Source of the DNA: an uncultured Rhodanobacter sp.
GTDB lineage: Bacteria > Pseudomonadota > Gammaproteobacteria > Xanthomonadales > Rhodanobacteraceae
Assembly: GCA_903827735.1 (NCBI GenBank)
Contig: CAIKJM010000210.1
Coordinates: 1-11,109 of the forward strand
Direction of reading: 5' to 3'
Length of the DNA stretch: 11,109 nt
Shown: positions 6,555-11,109 of the stretch, in pieces
Layout of the letters: each line of letters begins with the position of its first letter
Position numbering within the stretch: the first letter of the stretch is position 1
Notes under the pieces: model-generated
What the model was told of the DNA's origin: nothing
The model's input: the letters and a program-made list of their open reading frames with translations, nothing else
The model's database searches: none
Translations under genes and position numbers: made by a program

Positions 6555-7343
6555 TCACTTCTTTTCGAGCAGCTTTTCCAGCACCTTGCCGACCGCGGCA
6601 AAAGCGAACGCGCCGGTGACATGCGTAGCCGCGCCCAGGCCGCCGCCACAGGCCAGATTCAGCGGATCGCCGCCCGGCGGCCGATTGCCGGAGACCGTGC
6701 CGTCGGGCTGCGGGTACTGCACGTTCTGCAGCGAATAGACGGCCGAAACGCCGAAGTAACGATCCGGATTGCGCGGAAAGTTGAAGTCGGCGCGGAGCTT
6801 TTTGCGGATCAGGCTGAACATCGCGTCGTGCTCGGTACGCGCCAGGTCGCGCACGCGGATCTGTGTTGAATCGGTGCGCCCACCGGCTGATCCCACGCTA
6901 ACGATCGGCAGCTTGCGACGACGGCACCAGGCGATGGTTTCGAGCTTGACCCGGAACGCGTCGCAGGCATCGAGCACCACGTCGTAGCCACGATCGAGCA
7001 GCTCGTCCAGCGTGGACGGCGTGAGGAAGCGCTCGATGCCGTCCAATTTGACGGCCGGATTGATCGCCAGCGCGCGCGTGGCGATCACGCCCACCTTGCT
7101 CTTGCCGTACTCGCCATCCAGCGCATGCAGCTGGCGATTGGTGTTGGAGACGCAGACCTCGTCGGCATCGATCAGGGTCAGCTTGCCCACGCCGCTGCGT
7201 GCCAGCGCCTCGGCTGCCCACGAACCCACGCCGCCGATGCCGATCACGCAGACGTGTGCCCTGGAAAGCTCGGCCACTGTGCCCACGCCATATAAACGTT
7301 CGACGCCGGCAAAACGCTCGATGGGAAACGTTTCGGCGCTCAT
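6555..7343 (-). CDS. tcdA: tRNA threonylcarbamoyladenosine dehydratase TcdA (CsdL)
   Basis: TcdA is an E1-like enzyme that uses ATP to dehydrate t6A at position 37 of ANN-reading tRNAs, closing it to cyclic t6A (ct6A). The 262-residue length matches the family (E. coli 268). The ThiF/MoeB fold shows GIGGVGSW at 35-42, LIDADEVCVSNTNRQ at 57-71 (acidic and Asn/Arg ATP contacts), Lys83 in GKSKV and DACDAF at 125-130. The C-terminal part, from GGDPLNLACGGG (224-235) to the Ala-rich helix, is typical. The frame stays open upstream to 7628, but the ATG at 7343 gives the normal N-terminus. It has no clear ribosome site; a 10-codon frame (7372-7340) ends in ATGA overlapping this start and may deliver ribosomes. 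It is divergent from the cytochrome gene. Confidence 0.95.
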   Translation of the reverse strand: MSAETFPIERFAGVERLYGVGTVAELSRAHVCVIGIGGVGSWAAEALARSGVGKLTLIDADEVCVSNTNRQLHALDGEYGKSKVGVIATRALAINPAVKLDGIERFLTPSTLDELLDRGYDVVLDACDAFRVKLETIAWCRRRKLPIVSVGSAGGRTDSTQIRVRDLARTEHDAMFSLIRKKLRADFNFPRNPDRYFGVSAVYSLQNVQYPQPDGTVSGNRPPGGDPLNLACGGGLGAATHVTGAFAFAAVGKVLEKLLEKK

Positions 7344-7372
7344 GCGGACCGGCGGCGGGATGGAAACGACAT
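7340..7372 (-). CDS. Possible 10-codon leader peptide overlapping the tcdA start
   Basis: ATG at 7372 opens a 10-residue frame, MSFPSRRRSA, whose TGA overlaps the tcdA ATG as ATGA. The overlap could allow translational coupling, which would explain how tcdA is translated without a Shine-Dalgarno sequence. The little frame itself has no clear ribosome site. Chance occurrence is quite possible. Confidence 0.2.
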   Translation of the reverse strand: MSFPSRRRSA

Positions 7373-7415
7373 GGACGGCAAAAATCTCACTGGCGTGGCC
7401 TGATGTGTTGAATCG

Positions 7416-7452
7416 TGCGGCGTGGAATAGCCATTTTAGCTTGCGGCGTGGA
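7416..7452 (+). repeat. 11-bp direct repeat TGCGGCGTGGA in the tcdA/cytochrome promoter region
   Basis: TGCGGCGTGGA occurs exactly at 7416-7426 and 7442-7452, 26 bases apart start to start (about two and a half helical turns). The copies flank the tcdA -10 candidate. A partial third copy, TGGCGTGG, is at 7391-7398. They may be binding sites for a regulator. Confidence 0.5.
7433..7438 (-). promoter_or_regulatory. Candidate -10 box for tcdA
   Basis: TAAAAT on the minus strand (7438-7433) is a good -10. The sequence 17 bases upstream (CGCGTT) is a poor -35. Initiation here would give a leader of about 80 bases. The box lies between two copies of an 11-base direct repeat, which suggests a regulated promoter. 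Confidence 0.3.
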
Positions 7453-7455
7453 TGG

Positions 7456-7473
7456 AACGCGCCGCGGCGCGTT
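7456..7473. promoter_or_regulatory. Perfect 18-bp palindrome, candidate operator
   Basis: AACGCGCCGCGGCGCGTT is its own reverse complement over all 18 bases. It lies in the 169-base gap between the divergent tcdA and cytochrome genes, 40 bases before the cytochrome ATG. It ends at the T that starts TATTCT (7473-7478), a possible cytochrome -10. The placement suits a dimeric repressor site, or a cruciform. Confidence 0.5.
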
Positions 7474-7512
7474 ATTCTCACGGCCTTGCCCGACCGACGT
7501 GGAAGCGAACCG

Positions 7513-7902
7513 ATGCGCGTAGCCTTGATGATTCTGCTGGGACTGGTGATCGGCATCATTGGAACGGCCAACGTGATGAGCACGCTGGCGGCGCGTAACC
7601 CGATGCCCAAGGCCGTGATGGCGACCATGAACTACCATATGGACGCCTTGAGCCAGGCGCTGAAGGCCAAACAGTGCGGCGCTGCCGGCATTCGGCGCCA
7701 TCTGGAACGCGTGCAGTCGACGGGCACCGACATCGTGCCGACGTTCGGCATTCCCGATCAGCCGTTTACCGACGCGGCGAATATGCTGCAGACGCGCGTT
7801 GCGCAGGCGCTGCAGTCATCGCCGGCCGACTGCCCGGCCCTGGCCGCAGCGGTGAAGTCCGTCGGCGAGGCGTGCAAGAGCTGCCACGACAAATACCGCT
7901 GA
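7513..7902 (+). CDS. Small class II cytochrome c (cytochrome c'-like), membrane-anchored or exported
   Basis: The 129-residue product has a hydrophobic N-terminal segment (about 4-20) followed by a short region ending AAR, so it is exported and either cleaved or held as an anchor. Heme attaches covalently at the C-terminal CKSCH (121-125) with His125 as ligand, followed by DKYR, the usual cytochrome c'/c-556 arrangement. Met36, Met39 or Met43 in the first helix could be the distal ligand, as in c-556 types. The mature part is about 100 residues, shorter than the usual 120-130. Two extra cysteines, Cys55 and Cys107, may form a disulfide. GGAAG seven bases before the ATG supports the start, although the frame is open to 7012. 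The electron partners are unknown. It converges on the DUF962 gene. Confidence 0.85.
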   Translation: MRVALMILLGLVIGIIGTANVMSTLAARNPMPKAVMATMNYHMDALSQALKAKQCGAAGIRRHLERVQSTGTDIVPTFGIPDQPFTDAANMLQTRVAQALQSSPADCPALAAAVKSVGEACKSCHDKYR

Positions 7903-7903
7903 G

Positions 7904-7926
7904 CGCAGTCCCCGGCGTCAACTGCG
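7904..7926. terminator. Small hairpin in the cytochrome/DUF962 convergent gap
   Basis: CGCAGT (7904-7909) pairs with ACTGCG (7921-7926) around an 11-base loop. An alternative pairing is AGCGCA (7902-7907) with TGCGCT (7935-7940). No T-run follows, so a terminator role is only possible. Confidence 0.25.
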
Positions 7927-7939
7927 AGGCCGCTTGCGC

Positions 7940-8242
7940 TTAGAACTGCAGCTTGCCGCGCAGCATATGGCCATACATCACCCAGTCGCCCTGCAGGCTG
8001 TACAGCGGGTGCTTGAACGTGGCGGGCTGGTTCTTCTGATAAACATAGTGGCCGATCCAGGCGAAACCGTAGCCGGCCACTGGCATAAGCCACAGCCAGC
8101 GCAGCTGTGCGGTAACCACCGCGAACACGGCGATAGCCACGACCAGACTGCTGCCGATGAAATGCATGCGCCGGCACATCCGGTTGCTGTGCTCGCTGAG
8201 ATAAAACGGATAAAACTCGCTGAAACTGGCAAAGCGGGTCAT
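7940..8242 (-). CDS. DUF962 / Mpo1-like small membrane protein
   Basis: This 100-residue protein matches the DUF962 (YGL010w/Mpo1-like) family. The yeast member Mpo1 is an ER dioxygenase that alpha-oxidises 2-hydroxy fatty acids; bacterial members are little studied, so that activity is not assured here. The family's N-terminal signature is present as FYPFYLSEHSNRMCRRMHFIG (10-30), with His18 and His27. Two hydrophobic segments span about 29-44 and 48-64. Further conserved polar residues are His65 (WIGHYV), His78 and Asp86, plausible metal ligands near the membrane face. GGAG seven bases before the ATG fixes the start. It is the third gene after OYE and pirin on the same strand, but a 113-base spacer with hairpins separates it. 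Confidence 0.85.
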   Translation of the reverse strand: MTRFASFSEFYPFYLSEHSNRMCRRMHFIGSSLVVAIAVFAVVTAQLRWLWLMPVAGYGFAWIGHYVYQKNQPATFKHPLYSLQGDWVMYGHMLRGKLQF

Positions 8243-8301
8243 GTCGAAACTCCACGATCAATCGGCCACGCAAGCATGAACTGGCCGTACGCCCCGGGCA
8301 A

Positions 8302-8323
8302 CGAGCGCTGCAGCATGCGCTCG
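8302..8323. repeat. 7-bp-stem hairpin between pirin and DUF962
   Basis: CGAGCGC (8302-8308) and GCGCTCG (8317-8323) are exact reverse complements around an 8-base loop. It lies 60 bases before the DUF962 start and within 15 bases of a second hairpin. It may act in RNA processing or attenuation between the two genes. Confidence 0.4.
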
Positions 8324-8335
8324 CGTAAGCAGTGC

Positions 8336-8354
8336 GAAGGCCGAATAGGCCTCC
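8336..8354 (-). terminator. Hairpin directly after the pirin stop
   Basis: On the minus strand, GGAGGCC pairs with GGCCTTC (one G-U pair) around a 5-base loop, starting one base after the pirin stop codon. The stem suits a terminator or an RNA 3'-end stabiliser, but no U-tract follows, so full termination is uncertain. Confidence 0.35.
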
Positions 8355-8355
8355 A

Positions 8356-9228
8356 TCAACTCGGCAGCGGAATGAACTCCTGTTCGTCGCCCGGCACCGG
8401 CACGTAACGCCCGGCGGCCCAGTCCGCCTTGGCCTGCTCGATGCGTTCGCGGCGGCTGGCGACGAAGTTCCACCAGAGGTGACGCTCACCGTCCAGCGGC
8501 GCGCCGCCGAACAGCATCAGGCGGCTGTCTTCATTCGCCAGCAGCGACGGCGCGGATGATCCGGCCTGCACCGCCATCTGCGTGGCCGTGAGATCGAGCT
8601 CGCCCCAGCGCACCTTGCCCTCGACCACGTAGATGCCGCGCTCGGCATGCTCCGGCGGCAGCGACAGTTCGGTGCCCTTGGCCAGCTTTACCTCGAGCAG
8701 AAAAATCGGTGCGAACACCTTGACCGGCGAGCGTTCGCCATAGGCATCGCCGGCAATAAGGATGGCCTCGACGCCTGGGCGACTGATGCGTGGCAGCTGG
8801 TCGCGTTCGTGGTGATGAAATTCGGGATCGACCTCGGCATCGGCCTGCGGCAGCGCCACCCAGATCTGGATGCCGTGCAGGGTCTGGCCATCGCGCCGCT
8901 CGTCCGGCGGAGTGCGCTCCGAGTGCACAATGCCCTTGCCGGCCGTCATCCAGTTCACTTCGCCCGGGCGGATGTCGGTCAGGCTGCCCAGGCTGTCGCG
9001 ATGGCGGATGGCGCCCTCGAACAGCCAGGTCACCGTGGCCAGCCCGATATGCGGATGCGGGCGCACGTCCATGCCCTTGCCCGCGGCGAAACTGGCCGGC
9101 CCGATATGGTCGAAAAACACCAGCGGCCCGACGTGACGCGCCTGCTGCGCCGGCAGCAGGCGGCGCACGGTGAAACCGTCGCCGAGATCGTGTACGCGGC
9201 CTTCGATCAGCGTCGGCTCGATTTGCAT
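8356..9228 (-). CDS. Pirin family protein (cupin, possible quercetinase)
   Basis: Pirins are iron-binding bicupins. Some bacterial members act as quercetin 2,3-dioxygenases, others bind and modulate metabolic enzymes. The 290-residue length is typical. The iron ligands are all present: His58 and His60 in RPHPHIG, His102 and Glu104 in GIVHSE. Further family stretches are GLATVTWLFEG (62-72), the DIRPGEVNWMTAG stretch (85-97) and GIQIWVALP. The frame is open far upstream to 10080, but that part overlaps the OYE gene in another frame and is not pirin-like. The ATG at 9228 has GAGG six bases upstream. It follows the OYE gene by 26 bases, which makes an operon very likely. Confidence 0.94.
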   Translation of the reverse strand: MQIEPTLIEGRVHDLGDGFTVRRLLPAQQARHVGPLVFFDHIGPASFAAGKGMDVRPHPHIGLATVTWLFEGAIRHRDSLGSLTDIRPGEVNWMTAGKGIVHSERTPPDERRDGQTLHGIQIWVALPQADAEVDPEFHHHERDQLPRISRPGVEAILIAGDAYGERSPVKVFAPIFLLEVKLAKGTELSLPPEHAERGIYVVEGKVRWGELDLTATQMAVQAGSSAPSLLANEDSRLMLFGGAPLDGERHLWWNFVASRRERIEQAKADWAAGRYVPVPGDEQEFIPLPS

Positions 9229-9254
9229 GCTTATCCTCTGCGGCTCGATGACAG

Positions 9255-10319
9255 TTACCAGGCTCGACCGTATTGCACCGGCGGCGTCAGCTTCCCGCCG
9301 AGCTCCTTGGCCGCGCGGCGGGGGAAGTAGGGATCGCGCAGGCTTTCGCGCGCTGTGAGCACCACGTCGGCCTCGCCATGGGCGATGATCGCCTGGGCCT
9401 GCTGCGCTTCGGTGATCAGGCCGACCGCGCCGGTGGCGATCTCCGCCTCGCGCCGGATACGCGCCGCAAAGGGCACCTGATAGCCCGGGCCGAGCGGGAT
9501 CTTGGGGTGCGCGAGCGTGCCGCCGCTGGAGACGTCGATCAGATCCACGCCCAGCGGCTTGACCTGCTTGGCCAGCTGCACGCTCTCGTCGATATCCCAG
9601 CCGGTGCCGTGCTCGGCCCAGTCGGTGGCCGAGATGCGCAGCCACAGCGGCAGCTCGGCCGGCCACACGTCGCGCACCGCGGTGATCACTTCGCGCACGA
9701 TGCGGCTGCGATTTTCGAAGCTGCCGCCGTAGTGATCGGTGCGCTGGTTGCTCAACGGCGACAGAAACTGATGCAGCAGATAACCATGCGCCGCGTGCAG
9801 CTCGACCAGCTGGAAACCGGCCGCCAGCGCGCGCTGCGCCGTGGCGCGAAAATCGGCGACCACCTGCTGGATACCCGCTTCGTCCAACGCCTGTGGCGTA
9901 TGCCAGCCGGCGTCGAAGGGAATCGCCGACGGCGCGACCGTGGTCCATGGCTGTTGATCGGCCGCCAGCGAACCGCCGCCTTCCCACGGCCGCTGCGCGC
10001 TGGCCTTGCGCCCGGCGTGCGCCAGCTGTACGCCAGCGATCGCACCGCTGGCGCGGACGAACTGCACGATCGGCTTCCACGCCTCGACCTGGGTCTCGTT
10101 CCAGAGGCCGGCGTCACCGTGGGTGATGCGGCCCTGCGCCGATACAGCAGCCGCCTCGGTGATCACCAGCGCCGCGCCGCCCACCGCACGGCTGCCCAGG
10201 TGCACCAGATGCCAATGGTCGGGCAGGCCGTCGGTCGCCGAGTACTGGCACATCGGCGAAACCACCAAACGGTTAGGCAAGGTCAGGCTGCGCTGGGCGA
10301 AGGGGTCGAACAGATTCAT
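9255..10319 (-). CDS. NADH:flavin oxidoreductase, Old Yellow Enzyme family (YqjM/NamA type)
   Basis: This 354-residue FMN enzyme is a TIM barrel that reduces activated C=C bonds of enones, quinones, nitroaromatics or similar electrophiles using NAD(P)H. It belongs to the thermophilic-like class III (YqjM, XenA): SPMCQYSA at 21-28 carries the class-specific Cys24 and Tyr26, QLAHAGRKA (98-106) is a class motif, and HAAHGYLLHQFLSP (175-188) holds the substrate-binding His175 and His178 with Tyr180. NQRTDHYGGSFENRSR (191-206) is the OYE signature. The natural substrate is unknown. GGGAG six bases before the ATG fixes the start. It leads a probable operon with pirin. The 132-base gap upstream carries a 10-bp palindrome that could be an operator. 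Confidence 0.95.
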   Translation of the reverse strand: MNLFDPFAQRSLTLPNRLVVSPMCQYSATDGLPDHWHLVHLGSRAVGGAALVITEAAAVSAQGRITHGDAGLWNETQVEAWKPIVQFVRASGAIAGVQLAHAGRKASAQRPWEGGGSLAADQQPWTTVAPSAIPFDAGWHTPQALDEAGIQQVVADFRATAQRALAAGFQLVELHAAHGYLLHQFLSPLSNQRTDHYGGSFENRSRIVREVITAVRDVWPAELPLWLRISATDWAEHGTGWDIDESVQLAKQVKPLGVDLIDVSSGGTLAHPKIPLGPGYQVPFAARIRREAEIATGAVGLITEAQQAQAIIAHGEADVVLTARESLRDPYFPRRAAKELGGKLTPPVQYGRAW

Positions 10320-10364
10320 GCGGTGCTCCCGGGGAATGTATTGGAAAGAGGGATACAGAGATCA

Positions 10365-10374
10365 GTTGATCAAC
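10365..10374. promoter_or_regulatory. 10-bp palindrome upstream of the OYE gene, possible operator
   Basis: GTTGATCAAC is a perfect palindrome about 46 bases before the OYE ATG, in the only gap that can hold its promoter. TACATT on the minus strand (near 10343-10338) could be a -10, but no good -35 is seen. A GCGC-GAAA-GCGC hairpin lies just beyond, at 10381-10392. The palindrome fits a small repressor site, but it is short enough to occur by chance. Confidence 0.3.
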
Positions 10375-10451
10375 ATGCAGGCGCTTTCGCGCGGTATCAA
10401 CCGGCGCTCGTGCAGCGAACATCCTCCTACCGTGCCAATGCTTCGCCTCGC

Positions 10452-11109
10452 CTACACGCCGAGCGAATGCACCCAGTCCGCCACGCGCTCGACGATTGGC
10501 GCTGGCGCCTTCATCCAGCTGAAATGGTCGGCCGGCTGGCCGTCCAGATCGTTAGGCGCCAGCACGAAAACGACGTTCGGTGACTGCGGCATTTTGCCGA
10601 GCAGCCACTCCAGCGATGCCTTGGGCACCAGCCAGTCGTCGCGCAGACGCAGCGCGAAGATCGGCAACTGCAGGGCGGCGAGGAGTTCATCCAGATTCTG
10701 CGACATGCCGGTCGCCGAATAGCGGCCGCTGCGTGCGCTACGCGCCCAGTCGGACGTGAGCCCGCGCGCTTCGTTGCCGGCAAAGCCGATGCGCCGCCCA
10801 GGAAGGTAGCCACGAAGATTCGCCGCCACGGGTGCAAGCATGCAACCTATCTTGATCAGCAGGCTGCGTGGATAGGCGCGCCAATACGGTGCGCCACTGG
10901 CCACCAGGGCGATGCCGGCATAGTCGTTCTGATGCAGCGCGGCATATAACGAAGCAACCTGGCCACCCAAGCTATGTCCACCGATTAGACGAACCTTGTC
11001 AGGCCAGCGCTTCTGAAGGGCCGACATGGCGGGCGGAAGGTCATCCAGCAACAGCTCCCGATAGCCCCAGTTACTGCGGCGGCTGGCCCGACGATCGCTG
11101 GAACAGATC
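10452..11109 (-). CDS. Alpha/beta hydrolase, 5' end cut off
   Basis: A serine hydrolase of the alpha/beta fold whose N-terminus lies beyond the right window edge; 218 residues are visible, starting ICSSDRRASRRSNWGYREL. The nucleophile elbow is GGHSLGGQ, with Ser46 of the visible part as nucleophile. The acid is probably Asp157 or Asp158 in LRLRDDWLVP, and the base His195 in ADHFSW. The stretch YLPGRRIGFAG (101-111) recalls the predicted hydrolase group COG4757, whose substrate is unknown. A TTG at 11051 could be read as a start, but the frame and homology-like sequence continue upstream of it, so it is internal. It is upstream of the OYE gene on the same strand, 132 bases away. Confidence 0.88.
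   Translation of the reverse strand, partial: ICSSDRRASRRSNWGYRELLLDDLPPAMSALQKRWPDKVRLIGGHSLGGQVASLYAALHQNDYAGIALVASGAPYWRAYPRSLLIKIGCMLAPVAANLRGYLPGRRIGFAGNEARGLTSDWARSARSGRYSATGMSQNLDELLAALQLPIFALRLRDDWLVPKASLEWLLGKMPQSPNVVFVLAPNDLDGQPADHFSWMKAPAPIVERVADWVHSLGV

Noticed and set aside
8356..10080. A 574-codon open frame suggesting a pirin fused to a long N-terminal domain
   Set aside because: The upstream part is Arg-, Gly- and Ala-rich shadow coding antisense-free but out of frame with the OYE gene on the same strand; the true pirin starts at 9228 with a ribosome site.
9273..10583. A 436-codon plus-strand open frame
   Set aside because: It lies opposite the well-supported OYE gene and has the biased, low-complexity composition of an antisense shadow.
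10452..11051. TTG at 11051 as the hydrolase start
   Set aside because: The frame and family-like sequence continue upstream to the window edge, and the protein would lack its first strands.
1..11109. Search for a novel defence, mobile or biosynthetic system
   Set aside because: All sizeable genes belong to known families in ordinary arrangements; no repeats of array type, transposase, integrase, toxin or attachment site were seen.

Overview
The window looks like ordinary chromosomal DNA from a GC-rich gammaproteobacterium. The closest feel is the Xanthomonadales, perhaps the Rhodanobacteraceae (Rhodanobacter, Dyella, Luteibacter type). That placement rests on the style of the proteins, the GC-rich codon use and one leaderless-looking start; no marker gene here proves it. 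I see no rRNA, tRNA, CRISPR, insertion sequence, phage gene or toxin-antitoxin module. No novel multi-gene system is evident. The items of interest are mainly regulatory sequence and small departures in conserved motifs.

Left part (1-3031): two heat-shock genes on the minus strand, htpG (C-terminal end cut by the window edge) and htpX. A GC-rich inverted repeat lies between them. A well-matched sigma-32 (RpoH) promoter lies about 100 bases upstream of htpX. Hsp90 (HtpG) and the inner-membrane protease HtpX would act together in cytoplasmic and membrane protein quality control.

Middle part (3032-7902): a plus-strand YihY/BrkB-family membrane protein converges with a minus-strand atypical SDR-like NAD(P)-binding protein. 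That gene diverges from gluQ, which makes glutamyl-queuosine on tRNA(Asp). Next are a plus-strand phaB-type acetoacetyl-CoA reductase and, convergent to it, tcdA, which makes the cyclic form of t6A on tRNA. tcdA diverges from a small class II cytochrome c. Two tRNA anticodon-loop modification genes (gluQ, tcdA) thus lie within 3 kb, but not in one operon. The tcdA/cytochrome intergenic region holds a perfect 18-bp palindrome and an 11-bp direct repeat.

Right part (7940-11109): a minus-strand run of an alpha/beta hydrolase (N-terminus cut by the window edge), an Old Yellow Enzyme of the YqjM/NamA type, a pirin and a small DUF962/Mpo1-like membrane protein. The OYE and pirin genes are 26 bases apart with good ribosome sites and are very likely one operon. 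Hairpins separate pirin from DUF962. The OYE-pirin pair suggests metabolism or detoxification of electrophilic enones, quinones or phenolics, which is inference.
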